Shown here piece by piece: positions 1-8,215 of a stretch of DNA of 56,880 nucleotides. The stretch covers positions 1 through 56,880 of the forward strand of contig WTFV01000075.1 of the NCBI GenBank assembly GCA_011523845.1, given 5' to 3'. Below the pieces are notes generated by a model, which made no database searches, was not told the origin of the DNA, and saw only the letters and a program-made list of their open reading frames with translations. Position 1 is the first letter of the stretch; every line of letters starts with the position of its first letter. The stretch is from Acidobacteriota bacterium (GTDB lineage Bacteria; Acidobacteriota; Vicinamibacteria; Vicinamibacterales; UBA8438). A program made the translations under genes and the position numbers.

Positions 1-2
1 TC

Positions 3-1460
3 ATCCTGTTCGCGACGATGTTCCCGACGCTGAGCGAGGCGGTGACGGGGCAGCGGATCACGGTGGGCCCGCCGTTCTTCAACAAGTGGATGATCCCGAT
101 CGGCCTGACGCTGCTGCTGCTGACGGGCATCGGTCCGCTGCTGGCGTGGCGCAAGTCGACGCTGTCGAACTTGCGCCAGCAGTTCCTGTGGCCGGTGGTG
201 GTGGGGGTGGCGACGGCGGCGGTGCTGTTTGCGCTCGGCTTCCGGGTGTGGGTGTCGGGGATCTGCTTCGGGCTGTGCGGCTTTGTCGTCGGCACGGTGG
301 GGCAGGAGTTCGTGCGCGGGGCCGTCGTGCGTCGCGGGGTGACGGGTACGGACCTGGTGACGGCGATGATCGGGCTGGTGATGCGGTCTCGTCGGCGCTA
401 CGGCGGGTACGTGGTGCACCTGGGCATCGTGCTGATGATGCTGGGCTTCGCCGGGGCCGGCTACCGGCAGACCGAGCAGGTGCTGCTGTCGCCGGGCGAG
501 TCGGTGGAGGTGGGGCGCTTCGCGGTGCGGCACGACCGGCTGAGCGTGACCGACGACGGCGCGAAGGAGATGCACACGGCGCACGTGACGGTGCTGGAGG
601 ACGGGCGCGAGGTGGGCGAGCTGTATCCGGGCCGTTGGTACTACCGCAAGTACGAGTCGGAGCCGACGACCGAGGTGGCGATGCGGCGCCGGCTGAGCGA
701 GGACGTGTACGTGGTGCTGGCGGCGTACGACATGAGCGACCAGTCGGCGACGTTCCAGGTGACGGTGAACCCGCTGGTGAACTGGATCTGGTTCGGGTTC
801 GCGCTGCTGGCGTTCGGCACCGGAATCGCGCTGCTGCCGGAGAGCCGCTTCGCGTTCCTGGCCAGCCGGGCGCCGGGGTCCGAGGTGGGGGCGGCGTCGG
901 GAGCGACGACCACGATGCTGATCCTGGCCCTGGCCCTGCCGGGGCTGCTGGCGTCTCCCGCGCAGGCGCAGATCGGGGCGCCGCCGGAATCGTACGTCGC
1001 GACCACGCCGCTCGAGTCGGAGTTGCAGCGGCGGCTCGTCTGCATGTGCGGTTCCTGTCCGCCCTATACCCTGGCCGACTGCCGTTGCTCGGACCCGCCG
1101 CGGTACATCACCGCGGCGGACGGGTCGCAGCAGCTCGTGGCCGCCGGCGCGGAGTTCATGCGCGGCCAGCTTCGCGAGCAGATCGAGGCGGGCCGCAGCG
1201 AGCGCGAGATCCTCGACCACTTCATCGCCGCGTACGGCAGCCAGGCGCCGCTCGGCGCGCCGCTCGACGAGGGCTTCAACCGGCTGGCGTGGCTCTTTCC
1301 CTATCTCGTGGGCTTTGCGTGCCTTCTGGGCGTCGGCGGCGTCGCGTTCCGCTGGTCGCGTCGCGGCACGGTCGCGGCTGCCGCAGCCGGGGTCGCGCCC
1401 GAGCCGATCGACGCCGAGCTCGACGCCCGCTTGGATGATGAGCTCCGGAACCTCGACTGA
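3..1460 (+). CDS. ccmF: CcmF-CcmH fusion protein, 5' end outside window
   Basis: The open frame continues upstream of the window edge, so only the C-terminal part is present. The first visible residues include SEAVTGQRI, a CcmF hallmark, followed by several membrane helices and a periplasmic domain with the CcmF-like stretch YVVHLGIVLMMLGF. After a last helix and an Ala/Leu-rich signal-like segment (about visible residues 300-325), the same frame continues into a CcmH domain: a cysteine motif VCMCGSCPPYTLADCRC, an amphipathic helical bundle (MRGQLREQIEAG) and a terminal membrane helix. CcmF/CcmH deliver haem and reduced apocytochrome c for thioether ligation on the outer face of the inner membrane. 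The cysteine pattern differs from classical LRCxxC. The 3' end overlaps the next gene by 26 bp. Family assignment is firm; the fusion is read directly from one uninterrupted frame. Confidence 0.9.
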   Translation: MLFATMFPTLSEAVTGQRITVGPPFFNKWMIPIGLTLLLLTGIGPLLAWRKSTLSNLRQQFLWPVVVGVATAAVLFALGFRVWVSGICFGLCGFVVGTVGQEFVRGAVVRRGVTGTDLVTAMIGLVMRSRRRYGGYVVHLGIVLMMLGFAGAGYRQTEQVLLSPGESVEVGRFAVRHDRLSVTDDGAKEMHTAHVTVLEDGREVGELYPGRWYYRKYESEPTTEVAMRRRLSEDVYVVLAAYDMSDQSATFQVTVNPLVNWIWFGFALLAFGTGIALLPESRFAFLASRAPGSEVGAASGATTTMLILALALPGLLASPAQAQIGAPPESYVATTPLESELQRRLVCMCGSCPPYTLADCRCSDPPRYITAADGSQQLVAAGAEFMRGQLREQIEAGRSEREILDHFIAAYGSQAPLGAPLDEGFNRLAWLFPYLVGFACLLGVGGVAFRWSRRGTVAAAAAGVAPEPIDAELDARLDDELRNLD

Positions 1461-2034
1461 CGCCTCGCCGGCGACCTTCCGCCCCTGGCACTTCTTCGTC
1501 CTCGCCGGTCTGGTCGGCGCGACGGTCGCCGTGGTCACGGTACGCCCGAGCGGTATCGTTCCCCTCCTGCTGGTGGTGCTGGCCGCCTGGGCCGGGGCCT
1601 ACGTCGGCTACGCCGTGTACCGCATGGTCGCCCCGTTGGCGGTCCGCGACTTCACCGAGCGCGTCGAGATGGTCGGCGGCAGGACGCGGGCGGCGCTGGA
1701 GCGCGACAAGACGCTCGTGCTGCGGTCGCTGAAGGAGCTGGAGTTCGACCGGGCGATGGGGAAGGTGTCCGACGCGGACTTTCTGGAGATGGGCAGCCGG
1801 CTCCGTGCGCGCGCCCGTTCGCTCCTGAAGCAGCTCGACGTCGACGGGTCCACCTATCGCGACCTCATCGAGCGCGAGCTGGCCGAGCGCGTGATGGGGG
1901 CCGGCGAGGCTGCGCCCGATGCGGAGGGTCGGCAGGCGACGCGCCTGCCGTGCGGAAGCTGCGGCGAAAGCAACGAGCGGGACGCCAGGTTCTGCAAGCA
2001 TTGCGGGACGGCGCTCCAGGAGTCTGCGCCGTAG
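1435..2034 (+). CDS. CcmI-like membrane protein with C-terminal zinc ribbon
   Basis: A 199-residue protein starting at one of two adjacent ATGs (1435 or 1438) inside the end of the CcmF-CcmH gene, which suggests translational coupling. Two hydrophobic helices occupy roughly residues 14-55. A helical segment follows with LKELEFDRAMGKVSDADF, resembling the start of CcmI/CycH (the apocytochrome c chaperone subunit). The C-terminus is a zinc ribbon, CGSCG then CKHCG. By position it probably works with CcmH in handling apocytochrome c, but that role is inferred. The last residues QESAP and the TAG stop are formed by the left arm of the dispersed repeat RPT-A, so the extreme C-terminus is probably repeat-derived. 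Confidence 0.75.
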   Translation: MMSSGTSTDASPATFRPWHFFVLAGLVGATVAVVTVRPSGIVPLLLVVLAAWAGAYVGYAVYRMVAPLAVRDFTERVEMVGGRTRAALERDKTLVLRSLKELEFDRAMGKVSDADFLEMGSRLRARARSLLKQLDVDGSTYRDLIERELAERVMGAGEAAPDAEGRQATRLPCGSCGESNERDARFCKHCGTALQESAP

Positions 2035-2125
2035 AACGCAACGAAACGAGTTCGAAGACGCAGGGTTCCGGGGCGGCGGGGGCTGGGGCCGAACACGGAG
2101 CCTGCGACGGGTCTGGCGGGGTGGA
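2016..2125 (+). repeat. RPT-A copy 1 (gene-end palindromic element)
   Basis: Begins CCAGGAGTCTGCGCCGT at the 3' end of the zinc-ribbon gene and supplies its TAG stop. The inner part (AGAACGCAACG, then GAGTTC) matches the copy at 45745. The distal half (GGGGCCG, then CGACGG and GGCGGG) resembles the copy at 4197. The right hairpin arm is degraded. It fills most of the gap before the next gene. The right boundary is approximate. Confidence 0.7.
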
Positions 2126-2155
2126 GCTGCCAGGTCGGAATCCGGAGGGGGACGA

Positions 2156-3430
2156 GTGAGCAGGACACGGTGCACGGCGGCCGGGCGCGGGATCTGCGGC
2201 GCGGTCCTGCTTGCCGTGGCCATCCTGCCGGCGTCACCGGCGGCCGGGCAGCCGGATCCGCGCCAGATGTCGGGCATTCCACTTCCCGACCCGCAGTTGC
2301 CGGCCGGCACGATCACCGTGCGCGTCGTTCGCGGCAGCCTGTCGAACAACGTCAGCGATCAGCCGGTGGAGTTGCGCGAGGGAGACAACGTCGCCACCGC
2401 GGTGACCGACGCCGAGGGGCGGGCCGAGTTCCTGACGCTGAACCCCGGGGCGACGGTCGTGGCGGCGACCGAGCTGGACGGCGTGCGCCTGGAATCGCAG
2501 CCGTTTCCGGTGCCGGGGCAGGGCGGAATCCGCCTGATGCTCGTCGGCGCCGCCGATCCGGCGCTGGCGGCCGCGCCTGCCGAGTCGGGTACGGTGACGT
2601 TCGGCGCCGATTCCCGGATCGTGCTCGAGCTGGGCGAGGAGGTGCTGAACGTCTTCTACCTGCTGGACATCATGAACGATCGGCCGGTACCGGTCGAGCC
2701 GGGCGCGCCAATCACGCTGGCGCTGCCGTCCGGCGCCACCGGGGCGACCATGATGGGCGGCTCCACGCCGCGCGCGGTGGCGGCCGGCGCGCAGGTGTCC
2801 GTGCCGGGCCCTTTCGAGCCGGGCCTGACGCCGCTGCGGGTCGGCTTCGTTCTGCCCTACTCCGGTGAGAGTCTGGTGATGGAGCAGACGATGCCGGTCA
2901 CTCTCGAATCCCTGCTGCTGTTCGTCGAGAAGTGGGGAGCCATGGATGTCGCCTCCGAGCAGATCGCCCGGCGCGCCGACATGAATCCGGAGGGCGCCGA
3001 CGGTCAGACGTACATCATCGCCGCCGGCCCCCCGGTAGCGTCCGGCGCAACGGTTTCCCTGGAGATCTCCGGTCTTCCGTATCACAGCCGGCTGCCGGCG
3101 ATGCTGGCCCTGGGCGTGGCGTTCGTGTTCCTCGGTACCGGCGCCTGGGGCGCGGCCACGCCGAAACGCGAAGCGGACGGCGCCGAGCGGCGACGCCGGC
3201 TGGAATCGCGCCGGGAGAAGCGGTTCCGCGACCTCGTGAGGAACGAACAGCAGCACCGCGCAGGGCGGATCGGGGATACCAAGTACGCGAACCGGCGCCA
3301 CGAGCTGATGACCGAGCTCGAGCGGATCTACGCCGAGCTCGACGACGAGGTCGCGCCGGTCCTGCTCGGTCCGAGCGTCGCCGCCGCGGGAGCGCCGCCC
3401 GTCACCAGCCGGTCGGGCAGCGCCGGGTAG
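2156..3430 (+). CDS. Secreted/membrane protein of unknown function in ccm operon
   Basis: 424 residues from a GTG at 2156, chosen because GGAGGGGG lies just upstream and the product then starts with a signal peptide cleaved near ASPAAGQ. Residues about 45-140 look like a carboxypeptidase-regulatory-like or transthyretin-type beta domain (TVRVVRGSLSNN, VTDAEGRAEFLTL). A second beta-rich domain follows, then one membrane helix (LPAMLALGVAFVFLG) near residue 320. The cytoplasmic tail is basic, likely coiled-coil (RRRLESRREKRFRDLV, LMTELERIYAELDDEV) and CcmI-like. It lies between the CcmI-like gene and ccmA, so a part in cytochrome c biogenesis is plausible. I cannot name a family with certainty. 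Confidence 0.7.
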   Translation: MSRTRCTAAGRGICGAVLLAVAILPASPAAGQPDPRQMSGIPLPDPQLPAGTITVRVVRGSLSNNVSDQPVELREGDNVATAVTDAEGRAEFLTLNPGATVVAATELDGVRLESQPFPVPGQGGIRLMLVGAADPALAAAPAESGTVTFGADSRIVLELGEEVLNVFYLLDIMNDRPVPVEPGAPITLALPSGATGATMMGGSTPRAVAAGAQVSVPGPFEPGLTPLRVGFVLPYSGESLVMEQTMPVTLESLLLFVEKWGAMDVASEQIARRADMNPEGADGQTYIIAAGPPVASGATVSLEISGLPYHSRLPAMLALGVAFVFLGTGAWGAATPKREADGAERRRRLESRREKRFRDLVRNEQQHRAGRIGDTKYANRRHELMTELERIYAELDDEVAPVLLGPSVAAAGAPPVTSRSGSAG

Positions 3431-3463
3431 GGCTGCCACCGGCCCGTGCGGCTCCGCCACGCC

Positions 3464-4303
3464 ATGCCGTCCACGAGTCCTTCCGGCTCCTTCGACTTCG
3501 AGCGGCTCACGGTTCGCGGCGTCTCGCGCCACTACGGCCGCCAACGGGCGCTCTCGCGGGTCTCCCTCGTCGCCGGCGCGGGAGAGATCATCGGCCTGCT
3601 CGGGCCGAACGGCGCCGGCAAGTCGACGCTGCTCGGGGTGCTCGCCACGCTGATTGCGCCGTCCCGCGGCCGGGTTCTCTACGGCGATCGGCCGGCGCGC
3701 GAGCTGGGCGCCGCCCTGCGTCGCCGCCTCGGCTATCTCTCCCATGATCTCCAGCTCTACCCGGAGCTGACCGCCGGCGAGAACCTGGAGTTCTTCGCCC
3801 GGCTGTACGGCGACACGCGACCGGCGGAGCGCGTGGCGGCGGCGCTCTTGCAGGCGCACCTCACGGATCGCGCGGGAGACCGGGTCAGCGGGTTTTCGCG
3901 CGGCATGCGGCAGCGGCTCGCGCTGGAACGGTCGCTGCTGCACGGGCCCCGGCTGGTGCTGCTCGACGAGCCGTTCACCGGTCTCGACGAGCGGTCCGTC
4001 GGGGATTTCGTCGACCGCCTGCGGGGGTTACGCGCCGCCGGCTGCATCGTCCTGCTGGCGACCCACGATCTGGACATCGTCGACGGGCTCCTCGACCGCG
4101 CCGTCGTGCTCCGTGCGGGGCGGACGGTGCCGCTCGGAGACGCGGGCGGCTCGCTGCGGGAACGCTACCGGGCGGCCGTCGCCGACGACGTCACGGCCAG
4201 GAGTCTGCGCCGTGGAACGGCGCGGACTCCTGGAGGGTCGGTTGGGGGCCGCTCCGAGCTGCCAGGCGACGATTGGCGGGCCAGGACGCCGTCCGATGCG
4301 TGA
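3464..4303 (+). CDS. ccmA: Haem exporter ABC ATPase CcmA
   Basis: 279 residues from ATG 3464; a GTG at 3446 is an alternative start. It is the ATPase that drives the CcmABCD complex releasing haem-loaded CcmE. Walker A GPNGAGKST is near residue 44, the signature region reads VSGFSRGMRQRLALERSLL instead of LSGGQ, Walker B is LVLLDEPFTGLDE, and the H-loop is LLATHDL. After residue about 244 the sequence no longer resembles CcmA: the last 35 codons lie inside repeat RPT-A copy 2, so the natural C-terminus has been replaced or extended. The stop overlaps the ccmB start by 8 bp. Function is confident; the tail is odd. Confidence 0.93.
   Translation: MPSTSPSGSFDFERLTVRGVSRHYGRQRALSRVSLVAGAGEIIGLLGPNGAGKSTLLGVLATLIAPSRGRVLYGDRPARELGAALRRRLGYLSHDLQLYPELTAGENLEFFARLYGDTRPAERVAAALLQAHLTDRAGDRVSGFSRGMRQRLALERSLLHGPRLVLLDEPFTGLDERSVGDFVDRLRGLRAAGCIVLLATHDLDIVDGLLDRAVVLRAGRTVPLGDAGGSLRERYRAAVADDVTARSLRRGTARTPGGSVGGRSELPGDDWRARTPSDA
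4197..4290 (+). repeat. RPT-A copy 2, near-perfect 17-bp-stem hairpin inside ccmA 3' end
   Basis: CCAGGAGTCTGCGCCGT (4197-4213), a 3-nt loop, then ACGGCGCGGACTCCTGG (4217-4233): a 17-bp stem with a single T/C exchange that pairs G-U in RNA. The following segment with TTGGGGGCCG and GGCGACGATTGGCGGG matches the reverse complement of the copy at 10866-10973. Unlike the other copies the hairpin lies wholly in coding sequence, 70 bp before the stop. Confidence 0.8.
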
Positions 4304-4979
4304 GGTGCTCCGGGTCGCCTGGCTCGTCCTGCGCAAGGACATCCGCGTCGAGTCGCGCAGCCGCGAGGTCCTGTACACCACCACCTTCTTCGCCACCTCG
4401 TGCGTGCTCGTCTTCTCGTTCGCGTTCGTGCGTTCCGGACGACCCGTGGAAGGCGCCGAGTCCGGCATCGTCTGGGTCGCCCTCGCCTACGCGGGGCAGC
4501 TCGCCCTCGGGCGCGCCTTCGAGCGCGAGCTGCACCACGACGCGTTGCGGGGACTGCTGCTCGCTCCGGTGGAGCGGGGCGCCATCTTCGCCGGCAAGCT
4601 GCTCGGCATCGTGCTGCTGATGGCGCTGGTCGAGGTGGTCGTCGTCTTCTTCGTGGCGCTGTTCTTCTCGACCCCGTTCTTCGCGCATCCATTCCTGTTC
4701 GTAGGGTTGCTCGCCGCCGGCACGATAGGCTTCGCCGGCGTCGGGGCGCTGTTCGCGGCGATGCTCGCGCGCGCCCAGAGCCGCGCCGTGCTGTTGCCGG
4801 TGCTGCTCTATCCGATCACCGTTCCGGTGCTGATCGCCGGCGTCAACGGCACGCTCGCATTGATCCAGGCGGATCCGAACCTGGACCTGGCGCGGTTCTG
4901 GCTCGCGCTCATCCTCTTCTTCGACGCGGTCTTCCTGACGCTGGCGTTTTGGACATTCGAACCGCTCATGACAGAATGA
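4296..4979 (+). CDS. ccmB: Haem exporter permease CcmB
   Basis: 227 residues from ATG 4296, which overlaps the ccmA stop. It has the CcmB pattern: a cytoplasmic N-terminus with LRKDIRVESRSREVL, then six hydrophobic helices. Conserved pieces include WVALAYAGQLALGRAFERE and LLLAPVERGAIFAGKLL in the first half and VLLPVLLYPITVPVLIAG in the second. It is the membrane partner of CcmA and CcmC. The length matches the family. Its stop is read as ATGA with the ccmC start, so the two genes are probably coupled in translation. Confidence 0.93.
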   Translation: MREVLRVAWLVLRKDIRVESRSREVLYTTTFFATSCVLVFSFAFVRSGRPVEGAESGIVWVALAYAGQLALGRAFERELHHDALRGLLLAPVERGAIFAGKLLGIVLLMALVEVVVVFFVALFFSTPFFAHPFLFVGLLAAGTIGFAGVGALFAAMLARAQSRAVLLPVLLYPITVPVLIAGVNGTLALIQADPNLDLARFWLALILFFDAVFLTLAFWTFEPLMTE

Positions 4980-5650
4980 CCCGCATGACGGGACGCTGGT
5001 CGATCGTGCGGCTCGCCGTCGCCGCGGTCATGTTCGCGGTGGCGCCGCTGCTCATCGCGCAGGCGCCGTACGAGGCGACCATGGGCCTGGTGGCCAAGAT
5101 CGTCTACTTCCACGTGCCGGTCTGGTTCATGATGTTCCTCGCCATCTTCGTCTGCGGCATCTCCAGCGGGATCTACCTGTTCAGGGAGCGGCCGGCGGCG
5201 GATCGCCTGGCGGTCTCGGCGGCCGAGCTCGCCGTGCTGTTCGGAGCGATGGGCCTGACCACGGGGCCGCTCTGGGCGCGGGTCTCGTGGGGGGCCTGGT
5301 GGGTCTGGGACGTTCGCCTGACGCTGGCGTTGATCCTGGAGATGACCTTCGTCGCCTACCTGCTGCTGCGCAAGTACGGCGGCCCCGGCTCCGACAAGCT
5401 CTCGGCGGGGCTGGCGCTGTTCGGCATGTTCAACGTGCCCATCGTCTACGTTTCGGTGAACGTCTGGCGGACGCTGCATCCGTCGACCACCGTGGTGCCG
5501 ACACTCGGGGCGTCGATGGCCGGGCCGTTCTGGTGGTGCGTGCTGGCTTTTCTCGCCCTGTTCCTGGTCATGCTCGAGGGGCGGCGGCGGCTGGCGGATC
5601 AGGAGGCCGAACTGGACCGCCTGCGACTGGCGTATGACGAGGAATACTGA
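4976..5650 (+). CDS. ccmC: Haem-handling protein CcmC
   Basis: 224 residues from the ATG at 4976 in an ATGA overlap with ccmB; ATG 4985 is also possible. CcmC presents haem to the chaperone CcmE on the periplasmic side. The tryptophan-rich WWD signature is present as WGAWWVWDVRLT around residue 105, and the flanking axial-ligand histidines are in KIVYFHVPVWF and WRTLHPS. Six membrane helices are evident. The C-terminal tail is charged (DQEAELDRLRLAYDEE). The next gene begins at or just after this stop. Confidence 0.95.
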   Translation: MTRMTGRWSIVRLAVAAVMFAVAPLLIAQAPYEATMGLVAKIVYFHVPVWFMMFLAIFVCGISSGIYLFRERPAADRLAVSAAELAVLFGAMGLTTGPLWARVSWGAWWVWDVRLTLALILEMTFVAYLLLRKYGGPGSDKLSAGLALFGMFNVPIVYVSVNVWRTLHPSTTVVPTLGASMAGPFWWCVLAFLALFLVMLEGRRRLADQEAELDRLRLAYDEEY

Positions 5651-5663
5651 TGCTCTTCACAGG

Positions 5664-6026
5664 ATGCGACGCGTGCCGGCGATGAGCCTCCGAAACCGGG
5701 ATCGGGGCGGCGGCCGCCCGCGTCGCGCGCTACCGGCAGCGCTGGCCCTGGCGCTGGCGGCCCTGCTTGCGGGTGCGACGCCTGCCTGGGCCGCGGCGCA
5801 GCCGGAGCCCGTGAACGAGTTCGTCCCGATCGACGAGCTCCCCGAGGAGGATCGCCTGCCCGCGGCGCCGTTCCTGATCACCGCCTATTCGATCGTCTGG
5901 ATCCTCGCGTTCGGCTACTTCTGGCTTCTCTCCCGGCGGCAGGCCGACGTGGAGCGCGACCTGGCCGAGCTGGCCCGCCGCCGTCCCGTTCCGGACGACG
6001 ACGACGATCCGCTGGAGGCGGCCTGA
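5664..6026 (+). CDS. ccmD: CcmD-like small membrane protein with N-terminal extension
   Basis: About 120 residues. ATGs at 5634, 5664 and 5682 are all possible starts. The C-terminal half has the CcmD arrangement: one membrane helix (FLITAYSIVWILAFGYFWLL) followed by a charged helix (SRRQADVERDLAELARR) and an acidic end. CcmD stabilises CcmC-CcmE and helps release holo-CcmE. Most CcmD proteins are 50-70 residues. Here a hydrophobic segment (LPAALALALAALLAGA) and a processing-site-like TPAWAAAQ precede the family region, as if a signal peptide had been added. The assignment rests on position and topology more than on sequence. Confidence 0.7.
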   Translation: MRRVPAMSLRNRDRGGGRPRRALPAALALALAALLAGATPAWAAAQPEPVNEFVPIDELPEEDRLPAAPFLITAYSIVWILAFGYFWLLSRRQADVERDLAELARRRPVPDDDDDPLEAA

Positions 6027-6223
6027 TGTTCGACATGACCGCGGGCCACTTCGTGTTCATACCCGCGGTGCTGCTCTTCGGGATGGTGATCGGCTGGATC
6101 CTCGGTTCACGCGCCGCCGCCGATGCCTACGCGGCGGAGTTGCGCCGGCGCGAGGAGCGGGCGGCGCGCCGGACGGGCGGCGCCAAGGCGGCGACGGCTC
6201 CATCGGCGGCCGACGCGGCGTGA
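6026..6223 (+). CDS. Small single-pass membrane protein
   Basis: 65 residues. The ATG at 6026 shares one base with the preceding TGA, so it looks like the last gene of the ccm operon. One membrane helix (FVFIPAVLLFGMVIGWILG) is followed by a basic, Ala/Arg-rich cytoplasmic tail. No family was recognised. It could be a second CcmD-like subunit or a small assembly factor. It ends 13 bp before the convergent aroK. Confidence 0.65.
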   Translation: MFDMTAGHFVFIPAVLLFGMVIGWILGSRAAADAYAAELRRREERAARRTGGAKAATAPSAADAA

Positions 6224-6236
6224 TTCCCCCGGACCC

Positions 6237-6737
6237 TCATTCTCCTAGCCATTCCAGAATCCGTTCGACCAGCTCGCCGGCGGGTGCGCGGTCGGCGTCG
6301 AGCCGCAGGTGGGCGTGTCGATAGGCTGACCGCCGGGTCCGGTACAGCCCCTCCAGGGTTGCCCGATCGGCGGCCAGCGGACGCCGGCCGTCCGGCGGGA
6401 TCCGGGCCACCACGGTCTCGAACGCAACGTCGAGCCACACGGAAGCCCCGTCGGCGTTGATGATCTGCCGGTTCACCGGGTCGGCGAACGTGCCGCCGCC
6501 GGTGGCGACCACCGTGTGGCGCAGCGGGAGCAGCTCGCGGAGCACCGCGCGCTCGGTGGTGCGAAAGTGGGTCTCCCCGCGCCGCTCGAAGATGTCGGCC
6601 ACGGTGCTGTGCTCGCGCGCCTCGATCCGCGCGTCGACGTCTTCCACGCGCCAGTCGATGCGGGCGCCCAGCGCCTTCGCGACCGTGGACTTGCCCGCGG
6701 CCATGAAGCCCACCAGGAACAGCTTGTCGGTTCGCAC
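6237..6737 (-). CDS. aroK: Shikimate kinase
   Basis: 166 residues, the usual length. It phosphorylates shikimate at O3 using ATP (chorismate pathway, cytoplasm). The P-loop is GFMAAGKST at residues 10-18, the shikimate-binding DVDARIE follows at about 34, the glycine triplet is VATGGGTF near 80, and the lid-region arginine is in GRRPLA near 117. It lies 87 bp downstream of aroA on the same strand, an obvious two-gene aromatic amino-acid unit, convergent with the ccm operon. Confidence 0.95.
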   Translation of the reverse strand: MRTDKLFLVGFMAAGKSTVAKALGARIDWRVEDVDARIEAREHSTVADIFERRGETHFRTTERAVLRELLPLRHTVVATGGGTFADPVNRQIINADGASVWLDVAFETVVARIPPDGRRPLAADRATLEGLYRTRRSAYRHAHLRLDADRAPAGELVERILEWLGE

Positions 6738-6824
6738 GCGGCGCAGTGTAGCAAGGCGCGCCCTGCTGCGCCGCGTCCGCCGCGGCCGGGGCTCCCGGCG
6801 CGGGCAGATGCGGCCGCCGTCGGC

Positions 6825-8132
6825 TCAGGCGCGGAGCGAGTCCAGAACGGCGAAGAATCCCGGATAGGAGACGTCGACCACGCGGGCGCCCTCTATCACG
6901 CTCGGCCCGGCGCCGGCCAGGGCCGCCACGGCGAACGCCATCGCCAGACGGTGGTCGCCGGCCGCATCCGCCGCTCCTCCCGGCGGGGGGCCGTCGCGCT
7001 CCGCCCGGAATCCGTCCGGGCGCTCCTCGACCCGTATGCCGATGGCTCGCAGGCCCGCTGCCAGCGCCGTGATGCGGTCGCTCTCCTTGTGGCGCAGCTC
7101 GGCCGCGCCGCTCACCTCCACCGCCGGTCCGTGGGCGGCGAGGGCGCCGAGAACGGGCAGCTCGTCGATGAGCCCCGGCACCTCTGCCGGCCCGACCGCG
7201 ACGTCCCGCAGCGACCCGGACCGGATCCGGAGATCGCCGCCGGGCTCGCCGCCCGCGGCGTTCGTGACGTGCATTTCGACCTCGGCCCCGGCGCGCCGCA
7301 GGACGTCGAGAAACGCGGTGCGCGTCGGGTTCAGACCGACCGCCTCGATGGTCAGATCGGAATCCGGTACCGCGGCCGCGGCCGCGGCCCAGAAGGCGGC
7401 CGAGGAGGGATCCCCCGGAACCGACAGGCGTAGCGGGTGCAGCGGAGCGCCGCCGACTATCGCCACGGCGCCGTCGTCCCGGTCGACCGGCACCCCGAAG
7501 GCCTCGAGCGCCCGCTCGGTGTGGTCGCGTGTCGGCGCCTGCTCACGGAGTCGCGTCGTGCCCTCGGCGTGCAGGCCGGCCAGCAGCACGGCGCTCTTGA
7601 CCTGTGCGCTCGCGACCGGAGGAGCGTAGGTGATGCCCTGGAGCGGGCGTCCCCGGATGCGCAACGGCGGCCGCCCGTCGTTCGCCTCGACGCGTCCGCC
7701 CATCCGCTCCAGCGGATCGATGACGCGCCGCATCGGGCGGCGCCGCAGCGACGCGTCGCCGGTCAGTTGCGCGTCGAACGGCTGGCCGGCGAGGATGCCG
7801 GCGAGCAGGCGCATGGTCGTGCCCGAGTTGCCGGCGTCGAGCACGCGCGCCGGGGGGCTGAGACCGGCCGTTCCGCGGCCGGTGACGGTCACCGTGGCGG
7901 TCGCGTTCGCCGCTGCCGACTCGTCGATCTCGACCCCGAGAGCGCGCAGGCAATCGAGGGTCGACCGGCAGTCGGCGCCGGTCGAGTAGCCGGCGATCGT
8001 CGATGTCCCGCCGGCCAGCGCCGCCAGCAGCGCGTAGCGATGCGAGATGGACTTGTCGCCCGGAACCCGCACCCGCCCGCGCAGGCGCCGGGCCGGCGCC
8101 ACGGTGACCCAGGTCGGTGCCGCGCCGCTCAT
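6825..8132 (-). CDS. aroA: 3-phosphoshikimate 1-carboxyvinyltransferase (EPSP synthase)
   Basis: 435 residues from the ATG at 8132, chosen over the longer frame because the family N-terminus starts about ten residues before PGDKSISHR. It transfers enolpyruvyl from PEP to shikimate-3-phosphate. Motifs seen are PGDKSISHR (about 24-32), LDAGNSGTTMRLL (about 98), and the C-terminal domain ELRHKESDR near 340. Lengths and spacing are regular and it looks intact. It is followed by aroK. The 83-bp gap to the divergent RsbW-type gene should contain promoters for both directions. Confidence 0.95.
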   Translation of the reverse strand: MSGAAPTWVTVAPARRLRGRVRVPGDKSISHRYALLAALAGGTSTIAGYSTGADCRSTLDCLRALGVEIDESAAANATATVTVTGRGTAGLSPPARVLDAGNSGTTMRLLAGILAGQPFDAQLTGDASLRRRPMRRVIDPLERMGGRVEANDGRPPLRIRGRPLQGITYAPPVASAQVKSAVLLAGLHAEGTTRLREQAPTRDHTERALEAFGVPVDRDDGAVAIVGGAPLHPLRLSVPGDPSSAAFWAAAAAAVPDSDLTIEAVGLNPTRTAFLDVLRRAGAEVEMHVTNAAGGEPGGDLRIRSGSLRDVAVGPAEVPGLIDELPVLGALAAHGPAVEVSGAAELRHKESDRITALAAGLRAIGIRVEERPDGFRAERDGPPPGGAADAAGDHRLAMAFAVAALAGAGPSVIEGARVVDVSYPGFFAVLDSLRA

Positions 8133-8215
8133 GCGGCGACCACTATACCGCGGGCGGATGCTTGCCCGCCCGCGGCGGTGCCGGGTATGGTTCACAAGCC
8201 CTAACCCGCCATCGC

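Noticed and set aside
86..1438. 450-codon frame overlapping the CcmF-CcmH gene
   Set aside because: Arg/Gly/Ala-rich shadow in another frame with no domain, typical for this GC content.
4113..4295. Upstream extension of ccmB to 4113
   Set aside because: The extra codons read ccmA and repeat RPT-A in another frame; CcmB homology begins at 4296.
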